Shown here: positions 16,840-24,625 of the stretch, in pieces
Layout: each line of letters starts with the position of its first letter
Position numbering within the stretch: position 1 is the stretch's first letter
Source of the DNA: CAZDAW01 sp964503685
GTDB taxonomy: Bacteria; Chloroflexota; Anaerolineae; Anaerolineales; Anaerolineaceae
DNA: 44,744 nt
Reading direction: 5' to 3'
NCBI GenBank assembly: GCA_964503685.1
Contig: CAZDAW010000020.1
Coordinates: 1-44,744, forward strand
The notes under the pieces: model-generated
Told to the model about the DNA's origin: nothing
Database searches by the model: none
The model's input: the letters and a program-made list of their open reading frames with translations, nothing else
Position numbers and translations under genes: made by a program

Positions 16840-18606
16840 TTATCGTTGCACTAATTCATTCCGTACAGCGTCCGGCGGGATGTTGAGCGAGATTACAATG
16901 CTCTGAACAACTTCGCGGAAGACGGGCGATGCGACAACCGAGCCCCAGCGCGAGGTTTGTGGTTTTTCCAGCCAGACGTAAACCAGGAACTTTGGATCTT
17001 CGACGGGACCCCAACCGACAAACGAGGCGTTTGTATCGCCGGTGACATATCCCAGCACACTCGGAATTTCACCGGTGCCGGTCTTGCCGGCTACGCGGTA
17101 GCCTTCGACCAGGGCTTCTGAGGACTCTGTTTCCAGCGAGGTGGCCAGCATTTCGGTTATTGTGTGGGCTGTTTCTGCCTTGATTGGAGTACCGGCCACC
17201 TGAACGGCGGTGTTGAATTGTCGCCCGTTGTCAATCACTGCCCGAATGACATGCGGGGTAACCATTTTACCATCATTGGCGAGAGCCGAAATTGCCATGA
17301 CCATCTGTACGGGTGTTGCCGAAAGTCCCTGTCCGTAAGCGTTGGTGCCCAGGTCAATCGGGTACCAGTCTGCATCACCGGGTATTTTCAGGCGGCCTGA
17401 AACTTCACCGGCCAGATCAATTCCGGTGGCGTGGCCGATGTTAAAACGTTCCATGTATTCATAAAATTTTGTAGCGCCCATTTCAGATGAAACCCATGCC
17501 AGACAGACGTTAAGTGAATGCTGGAGACATCCGACCATCGTCTGCGGCCCCCATGCGCCGCGGTCCCAGTTGTAGATGTTTGTGCCGGCAATGGTGAAGA
17601 CGCCGGTGTCCAAAAATGAGGTATTGGGTTCCACTGTGCCGTTGTCGAGGGCGGCTGCCATGGTGAGTACTTTAAAGACTGAACCGGGCTCGTAATCTTT
17701 GCTGACCGCCCGGTTGAAAGGAGTTGGATTTGGATAGATTTCGAGAAAGTTTTCGTATTGATTCAAATCCATCCGGGGGGTTGTAGCCATCGCCAGTATT
17801 TCCCCCGTCTCCGGGTCCATCACGACGATTGTTCCGGCCTCCGATCCCGTGCTGCTCAGGGCTTTATCGAGGATATCTTCCACATTCCTTTGTATTTCCC
17901 TATCGATGGTCAGAATGATGCTTGCTCCTGGTCTGATTTCGGGTAATTGCTCTGCCATGTTTGGGTCTCTCGGCACCCATACTTTCTTTTTTGTACCACC
18001 GAGAAGTTCATTCTGTTTCTGTTCCACGCCATAAAAGACCTGGTCGTAGTGATTGACAAATCCCAGAATATTGGAAGCCAGTTCCTTTTCGGGGTAATAA
18101 CGCATCAGGTGGGGAGTGAAGGTTAACCCTGCGAGCGTTACGGATGCGCCTTTAGAGCGCTTGCCGGATTGTTCGGCCATCAGGCTTTTCAATTGTTCCA
18201 ACTCGGCTTTTTGTTCCGTGCTGATGAAATTATCCAGAATGACGTAGCGCACTTTTTCAGGAGAAACACTTAACTTGCCGAGGGTTGTTGTGTAATCTGC
18301 ACCGGTCACTTTTGATAACGCCTCAGCGATGACCTGAGCATTCCCCATTTCACTGACGGTTTGAATATCAGCGCCGACTTCAAAGACTTCCTTGCTGGTG
18401 GCGAGAGGATATCCCCAACGGTCATAAATATCGCCGCGCTTGGGCTCGAGAATACTCCAGTCGCCAGCGTATAATTCGCCCATCTGGGTAAAGTATTTGG
18501 CTTCCTTGCTGTTTTGAATGCGAAGCATCTGACCGATGACAGCAAGGCCCAAAATTAACAGAAGGGATTGAAAAGCAAAATAGCGCCAGGATGAGTTGGT
18601 CTTCAT
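16840..18606 (-). CDS. ftsI: Class B penicillin-binding protein (FtsI/PBP2-type septal transpeptidase)
   Basis: Periplasmic-facing D,D-transpeptidase of the septal complex. One membrane anchor (about 9-28) is followed by the PBP dimerisation domain (EPKRGDIYDRWGYPLA at 54-69) and the transpeptidase domain with SVFK (S309-K312), SLN (364-366) and KTG (508-510). All three catalytic motifs are intact. At 588 residues it has no PASTA repeats. The ATG at 18606 overlaps the ftsL-like stop by 4 nt (ATGA). The order ftsL, ftsI, then murF matches the usual dcw layout without murE. Confidence 0.95.
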   Translation of the reverse strand: MKTNSSWRYFAFQSLLLILGLAVIGQMLRIQNSKEAKYFTQMGELYAGDWSILEPKRGDIYDRWGYPLATSKEVFEVGADIQTVSEMGNAQVIAEALSKVTGADYTTTLGKLSVSPEKVRYVILDNFISTEQKAELEQLKSLMAEQSGKRSKGASVTLAGLTFTPHLMRYYPEKELASNILGFVNHYDQVFYGVEQKQNELLGGTKKKVWVPRDPNMAEQLPEIRPGASIILTIDREIQRNVEDILDKALSSTGSEAGTIVVMDPETGEILAMATTPRMDLNQYENFLEIYPNPTPFNRAVSKDYEPGSVFKVLTMAAALDNGTVEPNTSFLDTGVFTIAGTNIYNWDRGAWGPQTMVGCLQHSLNVCLAWVSSEMGATKFYEYMERFNIGHATGIDLAGEVSGRLKIPGDADWYPIDLGTNAYGQGLSATPVQMVMAISALANDGKMVTPHVIRAVIDNGRQFNTAVQVAGTPIKAETAHTITEMLATSLETESSEALVEGYRVAGKTGTGEIPSVLGYVTGDTNASFVGWGPVEDPKFLVYVWLEKPQTSRWGSVVASPVFREVVQSIVISLNIPPDAVRNELVQR

Positions 18607-19076
18607 TGCGCAGCCCCCTGGAGCGCTGCTCCCAGGAAAACATCATTTAACAACCAGTCCAATAAAGAGCGGGTGAATTGCGCCGAAATAATTGGCGCCT
18701 GGGCGATATCGCGGCTGGGGGGCAGTGCAAGAACAGCCGTCTGGCGGCCAGGGTAGCCCTGAATGATGAGGTATTCAATATCATCCGCGCTGATAGGTTT
18801 GTAGCCCATTTTCTCAGCGCGTTCAAGCATTGCCTGGCTTGAACTGATTTCTGCGAGCTGGCTTTGCAGGTCAGCGATCTTGCGCTGGGTTTCCTGAATG
18901 CCGTTTTTTGTACTCTGGATTTCACGTCCGTATGCCGCACCGATGGCCGATACTGACAGGTATATGTATGCAACAGCGCCTATCAATAATAACGCCAACG
19001 TAAACAGAGCGATCCATTGTAACTGGACTCGCCAGGGAGCTTGTCTGTAGGCTTGAACAAATCGATTCGTCATCAT
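18603..19076 (-). CDS. FtsL/DivIC-like septum formation protein
   Basis: A 157-residue bitopic protein: short basic cytoplasmic N-terminus, one membrane segment (about 22-43), then a coiled-coil stretch (about 52-92, with IQETQRKIADLQSQLAEISS) and a non-helical tail containing AEKMGYKPISADDIEYLII. The design, size and position between rsmH and ftsI fit FtsL, which bridges FtsQ and the FtsW-FtsI synthase; sequence conservation in this family is low, so the call rests mainly on topology and synteny. The tail of about 60 residues is longer than in E. coli FtsL. Two consecutive ATGs (19076, 19073) are possible starts and no clear ribosome site is seen. A 57-nt gap separates it from rsmH. Confidence 0.75.
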   Translation of the reverse strand: MMTNRFVQAYRQAPWRVQLQWIALFTLALLLIGAVAYIYLSVSAIGAAYGREIQSTKNGIQETQRKIADLQSQLAEISSSQAMLERAEKMGYKPISADDIEYLIIQGYPGRQTAVLALPPSRDIAQAPIISAQFTRSLLDWLLNDVFLGAALQGAAQ

Positions 19077-19133
19077 ATCTATTAATCCAAAAAAGACCGT
19101 CTTTTACTGTTTCGGTATGTTTTCTGGTTTAAT

Positions 19134-20084
19134 CTATGCAATTGTTATGCCAGGCGTGACTTTTTCAGCCACGCGTAAACGTGCACTGCGGGCGCGAGGA
19201 TTCGCTTTGATTTCTTCTGCGCCGGGTGTGATCGGACGGCGGGTGATTTCGATGATGCTCGCCTGGTGTTGACAGGTGCACAGCGGTTGTTCGGGCGGGC
19301 AGATGCAATCACGGCTCTCGCGCTTCATAAATTGTTTGACGATGCGGTCTTCCAGCGAGTGGAAGGCGATCACTGCCAGCCGGCCGCCTGGGGCGAGCGC
19401 GTCGATTGCCTGGGGTAAAACTTCTTCGATGGCTTCCAACTCGTGGTTCACAGCGATGCGCAACGCCTGGAAGGTGCGGGTTGCCGGGTGGATGGCCTGA
19501 TTGCGGTTGCCGATGGCGCGGGCAACGAGATCGCCAAGCTGGCGGGTAGTGTGGATGGGACGGGCGCCGATAATGACTTTTGCCAGATGACGGGCGCGTC
19601 GTTCTTCGCCGTAAGTCCACAGCACGTGCGCCAGTTCGTTTTCAGGCAGATTGTTTACCAGGCTGGCCGCTGTAACGGGATTATCAGGGTCAAAGCGCAT
19701 ATCCAGTGGGCCGTCTTTTATAAAGGAAAAACCCCGTTCAGGTGTGTCAAACTGAATCGATGACGCTCCCAGATCCAGGACGATTCCCTGAACCTTTTCC
19801 CATCCCAGGCGGTGAAGCTGCTCGGCCAGAGTTGTGTACGAACCCTGAACGAGAATTGCCCGATCGGCGAATGGCGCAAGGCGTTCTCTGGCAAATGCCA
19901 GCGCCTGCGGATCGACATCGAGGCCGAGCAGCCTGCCGGAGGGTGAACTGGAATCCAGAATACCCCAGGCGTGGCCTCCTGCGCCAACCGTCCCGTCTAT
20001 ATAAAGACCCGGGCTTGCCGGACGCAAAGCGAGTATAATATCATGGTAAAGTACGGGTAGATGAGGAAGAGTTGCTTCGCTCAT
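19134..20084 (-). CDS. rsmH: 16S rRNA (cytosine(1402)-N(4))-methyltransferase RsmH (MraW)
   Basis: SAM-dependent methylation of C1402 in the 16S rRNA decoding centre. HLPVLYHDII at the start, the SAM loop DGTVGAGGHA, LDVDPQAL, DLGASSIQFD with RGFSF and GPLDMRFD, and the C-terminal VIAFHSLEDRIVKQFMK are all hallmarks. The length of 316 residues is normal. A cysteine cluster (CICPPEQPLCTCQ) near 280 is the short Zn-like insertion seen in many RsmH. It overlaps mraZ by 4 nt (ATGA). Confidence 0.97.
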   Translation of the reverse strand: MSEATLPHLPVLYHDIILALRPASPGLYIDGTVGAGGHAWGILDSSSPSGRLLGLDVDPQALAFARERLAPFADRAILVQGSYTTLAEQLHRLGWEKVQGIVLDLGASSIQFDTPERGFSFIKDGPLDMRFDPDNPVTAASLVNNLPENELAHVLWTYGEERRARHLAKVIIGARPIHTTRQLGDLVARAIGNRNQAIHPATRTFQALRIAVNHELEAIEEVLPQAIDALAPGGRLAVIAFHSLEDRIVKQFMKRESRDCICPPEQPLCTCQHQASIIEITRRPITPGAEEIKANPRARSARLRVAEKVTPGITIA

Positions 20085-20521
20085 GGGTTTGCGGATAAAT
20101 CAAAAGCTGCAAACCGCTGGGCATTTGCCTCCGCATCTTGAAGCTGATTAACCTGCTCCTTCCAGTGTTCGGGCGACCATATTTCAAAGAATTCACCCAC
20201 ACCGACCACGACGACATCTCCATTGAGGGAAGCAGATTGTCTGAGAAATTGCGGTAATAAAATACGTCCAGCCTTATCAACTTCTACCCGATCAGCGCCT
20301 GAAAAGATTAACCGCTTAAGCAGGCGAGCGGTGGGATCCGTCAGGTTCATGTGATTAACACGGTCATAGAGCGTTTCGAAATAGGCAGGAGTCAGCACCA
20401 TCAGGTTGCGATCGAAGCCCCGGATGATGTAAGCGCCATCAGCCAACTGGTCGCGAAAACGAGCCGGAATGGTCAGGCGTCCTTTTTCATCAATGTTGTG
20501 CTGATACTGCCCCAAGAACAT
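20081..20521 (-). CDS. mraZ: Transcriptional regulator MraZ
   Basis: AbrB-like, ring-forming DNA-binding protein that represses its own dcw operon. Two SpoVT/AbrB half-domains are visible: FLGQYQHNIDEKGRLTIPARF at the N-terminus and DRVEVDKAGRILLPQFLR in the second half. The frame is open to 20572, but the ATG at 20521 gives the standard MFLGQYQHNID start, 146 residues, with GAGAGG about 9 nt upstream; the upstream part would run through the operator repeats. It heads a run of 16 co-directional genes ending with ftsZ. Confidence 0.96.
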   Translation of the reverse strand: MFLGQYQHNIDEKGRLTIPARFRDQLADGAYIIRGFDRNLMVLTPAYFETLYDRVNHMNLTDPTARLLKRLIFSGADRVEVDKAGRILLPQFLRQSASLNGDVVVVGVGEFFEIWSPEHWKEQVNQLQDAEANAQRFAAFDLSANP

Positions 20522-20550
20522 TAGTTCTATCCTCTCGGTAAAGACAGGAA

Positions 20551-20566
20551 CGCCGGTTGCCCGGCG
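20551..20566 (-). other. GNRA-capped hairpin in the mraZ leader
   Basis: In the predicted 5' leader the minus strand reads CGCCGG-GCAA-CCGGCG: a 6-bp GC stem closed by a GCAA tetraloop. It ends about 30 nt before the mraZ start and partly overlaps the last operator repeat. Its role is unknown; it could stabilise the transcript. Confidence 0.5.
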
Positions 20567-20602
20567 CTCCACTTTTACCCACTTTTATACACTGTTACCC
20601 AC
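20563..20602 (-). promoter_or_regulatory. MraZ operator: four 10-bp direct repeats
   Basis: On the minus strand four consecutive 10-mers are GTGGGTAACA, GTGTATAAAA, GTGGGTAAAA and GTGGAGCGCC. The GTGGG-type boxes with exact 10-bp periodicity match the known MraZ binding pattern (TGGGN or GTGG boxes separated by 5 nt, one helical turn apart). The first repeat starts directly after the -10 element, so binding would block initiation. Confidence 0.85.
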
Positions 20603-20631
20603 AGTATAGCTGAATTGATGTGAAAATGCAA
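20603..20631 (-). promoter_or_regulatory. Predicted promoter of the dcw operon
   Basis: Minus strand TTGCAT (20631-20626), 17-nt spacer, TATACT (20608-20603). Transcription would begin near 20596, inside the first MraZ repeat, leaving a leader of about 75 nt. Confidence 0.7.
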
Positions 20632-20702
20632 GTAGTTTGGGAAAACTTTTACCTGAAGTTTACAAAATCTAAAACAATTCTATTTTCTGGAGGTTAGTAT
20701 AA

Positions 20703-22109
20703 ATGACGCCCGTTGCAGAAAGTCTGTCGTATCGTTCGCTCTTTTCAGGATTAGATGTTGAAGTTCCATTGCTGGATAACAAGCAGGTGGTGTATGTGAA
20801 TTTTGATAATGCCGCTTCAACGCCGGCCATGCTTCCGGTGCTGGAAACGGTGGATAGATTTTTAACTTATTACAGCAGTGTGCATCGCGGAACGGGTTTT
20901 AAGAGTCAGATTTCTACGTACACCTTTGAGCAGGCGCGGCGCATGGTGCTGGATTGGATGGGCGCGAATCCTCGGACGCACGTATGTGTATTCGGAAAGA
21001 ATACGACCGAGGCGATCAACAAGCTGGCGCGACGGTTTCCGTTTCGGGATGGACGGGATGTTGTTCTGGTGAGTATGATGGAGCACCATTCTAACGACCT
21101 GCCCTGGCGGGCAGTTGCCCATGTTGTGCATGTGGCAGTGACGCCTGATGGACGATTAGACGAGGCAGACTTTGACGCCAAATTGAAGCAATACGGCGAC
21201 CGACTTGCGCTGGTGGCTATCACTGGGGCGAGTAATGTGACGGGTCTCCTGAATCCAATTCATCGCCTGGCTGCCAAAGCGCACGCGGTTGGGGCAGAAT
21301 TTCTGGCGGATTGCGCCCAGCTTGCGCCCCATCGGGCGGTCAACATGCGTTCGTTGGATGACCCGGAGCATCTCGATTATGTCGCCCTCTCTGCACATAA
21401 AATGTATGCGCCCTTTGGGATGGGGGCGTTGGTTGGCCGGCGCGAACCATTTGAAGAGGGCGCGCCTGATCTGCGCGGTGGGGGGCAGGTTGAAATTGTT
21501 ACGGTAGATGATGTCATGTGGTCGGACCCTCCGGAACGGGAAGAGGCCGGCAGCCCCAATACGGTTGGAGCAGTGGCCATGGCTGCTGCCATTCGCCAGT
21601 TGACATCAATCGGGATGAATAAAGTTGCCCGTCACGAAGCGGAATTGACTGCCTATACCCTGCGCAAATTGAAATCAATTCCAGGCGTTCATCTCTATGG
21701 AGATACTGACCCCGAACGAACTTCGGATCGTCTGGGCGTCATTCCATTCAATATTGAGGGTATTTCCCATTTCAAGACGGCGGCTATTTTAGGTTTCGAA
21801 TTTGGGATCGGTGTGCGCAACGGATGTTTCTGCGCGCATCCATATTTGTTGAATTTAATGGGTTTGAATCATGAGCAGGCGCAGGATGTACGCCGCCGGA
21901 TCATGGCTGGCGACCGGTCGGATATGCCCGGCCTGGTGCGGGTTTCCTTCGGTTTATATAATACGCTGGAAGAGGTCGATATCCTGGTCGAAGCGCTCAA
22001 CCGAATTGTGAAAGGCGATTATAAAGGAAACTATCGCCAGGATAGGGAATCCGGCGAGTACTTCCCTGAAGGCTGGCAGGTGAATTTCGAAGATTATTTT
22101 ACGCTGTAG
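20703..22109 (+). CDS. Class V aminotransferase, cysteine-desulfurase-like
   Basis: PLP enzyme of fold type I, group V (SufS/CsdA-like). The PLP-binding lysine is K233 in LSAHKMYAPFG; MEHHSNDLPW (126-135) supplies the ring-stacking histidine region and D203 the pyridine-nitrogen contact. A flexible loop with two cysteines, VRNGCFCAHPY (C375, C377), lies where desulfurases carry the persulfide cysteine. At 468 residues it is longer than SufS (about 410), with a C-terminal extension after 440. No SufU, SufB or other Fe-S gene is adjacent, so the physiological role (sulfur mobilisation or another C-S or C-N reaction) is open. The ATG at 20703 has GGAGGT 8 nt upstream. It diverges from mraZ across 181 bp. 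Confidence 0.85.
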   Translation: MTPVAESLSYRSLFSGLDVEVPLLDNKQVVYVNFDNAASTPAMLPVLETVDRFLTYYSSVHRGTGFKSQISTYTFEQARRMVLDWMGANPRTHVCVFGKNTTEAINKLARRFPFRDGRDVVLVSMMEHHSNDLPWRAVAHVVHVAVTPDGRLDEADFDAKLKQYGDRLALVAITGASNVTGLLNPIHRLAAKAHAVGAEFLADCAQLAPHRAVNMRSLDDPEHLDYVALSAHKMYAPFGMGALVGRREPFEEGAPDLRGGGQVEIVTVDDVMWSDPPEREEAGSPNTVGAVAMAAAIRQLTSIGMNKVARHEAELTAYTLRKLKSIPGVHLYGDTDPERTSDRLGVIPFNIEGISHFKTAAILGFEFGIGVRNGCFCAHPYLLNLMGLNHEQAQDVRRRIMAGDRSDMPGLVRVSFGLYNTLEEVDILVEALNRIVKGDYKGNYRQDRESGEYFPEGWQVNFEDYFTL

Positions 22110-22110
22110 G

Positions 22111-23259
22111 TCAGCTTTTCAGAGCGGCTTCCATTCGCTTTAAAGCATCCTGGAGGATGGAACGCGGGCAGCCAAAATTTAAGCGGACAAAACCGTCGCC
22201 GCCATTCCCAAAGTCGGCGCCATTATTCAGGGCCACCCGGGCTTTTTCAAGGAAGAATTGCTGCGGGGTTGTGTCAAGATTAAGCTGGCGGCAGTCCAGC
22301 CAGGCGAGGTAAGTGCCTTCCGGTTTTGTCATTTTGATTTCTGGCAGTTGCCTGTCAATGAAATTGAATAAATAATCACGATTGCTTTCCAGATATTGGA
22401 GCAATTCATCCAACCAGGGCCGACCATCTTGATAAGCTGCCCTGGCAGCGACAAAACCGAGCAGGTTGCCGGCATTGATCAGGTCTTTACGTGAGGCCTG
22501 AAATTGTTGGCGCAGTTCAGGGTCTTCAATTATGGCGAAAGAACATCCCAAACCGGCGATGTTGAAGGTTTTACTCGGCGCCATCAGGGTAATTGTTCTG
22601 GCGGAGATGGCCGGATCGAGGGAGGCAATGGGAATATGGCGGTTGCCAGAATAAACAAGGTCGCAGTGGATTTCATCAGAACAGATAATGACATTGCGGC
22701 GCAGGCAGGTTTCTGCCATCTGAAGCAATTCGTCGCGCCTGAAAACACGCCCGGTCGGGTTCTGAGGGTTGCACAGGATGAAAAGGCGTGTGCGCTGGTT
22801 GATCGTCTGTTCAAATCGGTCGAAGTCAATGGCGTATTGCCCGTCGGGCTGACGAATCAATTCCATTTCATTGCGCAGCAGGTCGTGATTTTGGGGAGCA
22901 TGCAAAATCGGCGGATAAACCGGAGTTTGCATCAACACATGGTCGCCAGCGGCGGCGAAAGCCCGGCAGGCAAGATTGAATCCGGTAACCACTCCCTGCA
23001 GGAGCAGGATGGATTTTGGGGATACCCGCCATTGATATTTGTCCCACAACCATTCGGAAATAATTTCACACAGGTTCTCGGGGTAGAGCTCGTAGCCAAA
23101 AACCCCGTGCGCCACTCTTTGCTGGAGGGCATCGATGACGGCAGGCGGGGAGAGAAAGTCCATATCTGCCACCCATAACGGGAGAACATCTGGATCGTAT
23201 AAGCGCCATTTGACGCTGTCGCTTTTTTGGCGGTCGATGATCTGGTCGAAATTGAACAT
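22111..23259 (-). CDS. MalY/PatB-type PLP aminotransferase, probable C-S lyase
   Basis: Fold-type I PLP enzyme of the aminotransferase class I/II superfamily, resembling PatB/MalY cystathionine beta-lyases. The N-terminal WRLYDPDVLPLWVADMDF is the MalY/PatB signature. The nucleotide-like loop NPQNPTGRVF (164-173), SDEIHCDLV (194-202) and the PLP lysine K230 in APSKTFNIAGL are intact, and the conserved arginine is in FVRLNFGCP near the C-terminus. The length of 382 residues is normal. It converges on the class V aminotransferase with only one base between the two stop codons, leaving no room for a separate terminator. The substrate (cystathionine, cysteine or related) cannot be read from the sequence. 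Confidence 0.88.
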   Translation of the reverse strand: MFNFDQIIDRQKSDSVKWRLYDPDVLPLWVADMDFLSPPAVIDALQQRVAHGVFGYELYPENLCEIISEWLWDKYQWRVSPKSILLLQGVVTGFNLACRAFAAAGDHVLMQTPVYPPILHAPQNHDLLRNEMELIRQPDGQYAIDFDRFEQTINQRTRLFILCNPQNPTGRVFRRDELLQMAETCLRRNVIICSDEIHCDLVYSGNRHIPIASLDPAISARTITLMAPSKTFNIAGLGCSFAIIEDPELRQQFQASRKDLINAGNLLGFVAARAAYQDGRPWLDELLQYLESNRDYLFNFIDRQLPEIKMTKPEGTYLAWLDCRQLNLDTTPQQFFLEKARVALNNGADFGNGGDGFVRLNFGCPRSILQDALKRMEAALKS

Positions 23260-23302
23260 AGTGTCTGATGTGCTTTCTTTAGTTTGTCGATTTGCAGGAT
23301 GT

Positions 23303-23308
23303 ATTATA
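23303..23308 (-). promoter_or_regulatory. Possible -10 element for the MalY/PatB-type gene
   Basis: A perfect TATAAT on the minus strand lies 44 nt upstream of the start codon, but no good -35 hexamer is found 16-18 nt further upstream. Confidence 0.3.
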
Positions 23309-23422
23309 CCCGTTATGGTATTGTTAGCGGGGGATTAATTCTTTTTGGGCCGGGTGTCTTTTCAGACGGGGAATCTGATGTACGATTGGCGCAGGTGGGC
23401 ATAAGAAAATACGTTTATAATA

Positions 23423-24103
23423 ATGGGTAGGCAGATGGCAAGAGATGAAGATGCACCTAATGTAATTGATCTGCGCGCTGCACAATCTGCGTTGAGGTTG
23501 GCGGGTGTCAGGTTTCGTGGAACACCCTGGCATTGGGCTGAGGTTGAGCACGTACAGGCTGCCATCAAGCGGATGCGGGGTGTGTTCGGCAGCATGTCGG
23601 CGTTACAGCGAGCCATTGGCAATGTGGCGCTGGAACAGACGACGCGCGGCGGGGGAGGCGCGTATGCCTGGTGGTTTACGCCGCCCTGGCTGCGTATCGT
23701 ACTCAGCCAGGCAATTTTGCACCAGGAGCCTCCTTGGCGGTCTGAAGTGGCTGTTGTCCACGAACTGGCGCACGCCTGGGATGCTCGCTCTTCCGGGCTG
23801 GTGGGACGTTTTGGAATCGTGCTTGGTTTTAAAAGGGGCGTCGGTAAGATTTCGCGGGCGATGAGCCTGTATGTGGGCGATGAACCAGGGCCGACGAATT
23901 ACGGCGGCCTGGGATCGCCGGGATCAAAGTGGCCGCGCAACCCGGCTGAAGAATGGGCAGAAAGCCTGTCGGCCTATGTTTACCCTGAATATATCGAATG
24001 GCTGGTCGCCAATGCGCCTGAAGAGCAAGACGCCGGATTGCGGGTTAAGCATCGTGAATTTGTTGAGCAGCAAATTGATCGTATCAAAAACATGAGAGGA
24101 TAA
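23423..24103 (+). CDS. Unrecognised protein with HExxH zinc-protease-like motif
   Basis: I do not recognise this 226-residue protein. It contains HELAH at 113-117 within VAVVHELAHAWDARS, the zincin metal site, and about 60 residues later an acidic helix, NPAEEWAESLSAYVYPEY (173-190), that could supply the third zinc ligand and resembles gluzincin geometry. There is no signal peptide and no membrane segment, so it is probably cytoplasmic. A Gly-rich turn (RGGGGAY, 75-81) precedes a Trp-rich stretch. The start is uncertain: the ATG at 23423 follows a TATAAT-like sequence by 1 nt, and the ATG at 23435 may be the true start if that is the -10 element. The PAS gene starts one base after its stop, so the two are surely co-transcribed. 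Confidence 0.75.
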   Translation: MGRQMARDEDAPNVIDLRAAQSALRLAGVRFRGTPWHWAEVEHVQAAIKRMRGVFGSMSALQRAIGNVALEQTTRGGGGAYAWWFTPPWLRIVLSQAILHQEPPWRSEVAVVHELAHAWDARSSGLVGRFGIVLGFKRGVGKISRAMSLYVGDEPGPTNYGGLGSPGSKWPRNPAEEWAESLSAYVYPEYIEWLVANAPEEQDAGLRVKHREFVEQQIDRIKNMRG

Positions 24104-24104
24104 C

Positions 24105-24446
24105 ATGACAGCAACTGAATGGTACAAGGAATTTCCCGGGGCTGTAACCGTCTGCGACAGGGAGGGCATTATTCTGGAAATGAATGATCAATCGGCAAAA
24201 TTATTTGCCGATAACGGGGAACGAGCATTGATCGGAAAAAGTGTTTACGATTGCCATCCGGAAGCGGCGCGAAAAAAACTGGCCGCATTGATTGATCAGG
24301 AAACGGTCAATGTGTATACGATTGAGAAAAAAGGGGTGAAGAAATTGATCTATCAGGCCCCCTGGTATCAGGAAGGAGAATATGCCGGTTTCGTGGAACT
24401 GGCGCTGGAGATACCTTTTGAGCTGAGCCATTTTAAGCGGGGTTGA
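24105..24446 (+). CDS. Small stand-alone PAS-domain protein
   Basis: A 113-residue protein that is essentially one PAS fold: FPGAVTVCDREGIILEMNDQSAKLF (8-32) is the PAS core, GKSVYDCHPEAARKKL (44-59) includes a CHPE motif seen in PAS domains of the DUF438/PAS_10 kind, and the closing strands are KKLIYQAPWY and GFVELALEIP. There is no output domain, so it likely senses a small ligand or redox state and acts on a partner; C17 and C50 could matter. It is coupled to the HExxH gene (1 nt gap, GAGG upstream of the ATG), making that protein the natural candidate partner. A strong terminator lies 52 nt downstream. Confidence 0.8.
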   Translation: MTATEWYKEFPGAVTVCDREGIILEMNDQSAKLFADNGERALIGKSVYDCHPEAARKKLAALIDQETVNVYTIEKKGVKKLIYQAPWYQEGEYAGFVELALEIPFELSHFKRG

Positions 24447-24498
24447 AATTCGTTAAGAATCTTGCGTGAAACCAGGCGAGAACCATTAAGCGCCAGCG

Positions 24499-24536
24499 CC
24501 CGGCAGATTGTTACAATCTGCCGGGATTTTATTTTT
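24499..24536 (+). terminator. Rho-independent terminator after the PAS gene
   Basis: A perfect 12-bp stem (CCCGGCAGATTG with CAATCTGCCGGG, 24499-24525) with a 3-nt TTA loop is followed by ATTTTATTTTT. It ends the HExxH-PAS unit and insulates the following regulator gene. Confidence 0.95.
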
Positions 24537-24558
24537 GGGATTCTAATAAAATTATTAT

Positions 24559-24586
24559 TTGACAAATAACATCTAATTGATATAAT
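24559..24586 (+). promoter_or_regulatory. Consensus promoter of the Fur-family gene and ferritin
   Basis: TTGACA (24559-24564), 16-nt spacer, TATAAT (24581-24586): both hexamers are perfect consensus. Transcription would start near 24593, inside the operator. Confidence 0.85.
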
Positions 24587-24608
24587 TATTATCAGATAAT
24601 GATTATTA
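24578..24608 (+). promoter_or_regulatory. Tandem Fur/PerR-type operator boxes
   Basis: Two AT-rich palindromes abut: TGATATAATTATTATCA (24578-24594) and AGATAATGATTATTA (24594-24608). The second holds ATAAT-G-ATTAT, the core of the 7-1-7 Fur and PerR boxes; it agrees with TGATAATNATTATCA at nearly every position. They cover the -10 element and the start site, fitting autorepression. Confidence 0.75.
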
Positions 24609-24625
24609 TTTGAGAGATGCCTGAA

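Noticed and set aside
20522..20572. N-terminal extension of mraZ
   Set aside because: It runs through the predicted leader hairpin and ends at the operator repeats. The conserved MFLGQYQHNID start has its own ribosome site.
20563..20602. Short direct repeats as a CRISPR fragment
   Set aside because: The unit is only 10 bp, without spacers, and the repeats sit at a promoter. The MraZ operator explains them fully.
22504..23178. 224-codon plus-strand frame opposite the MalY/PatB-type gene
   Set aside because: It is a shadow of a well-supported PLP enzyme with intact motifs.
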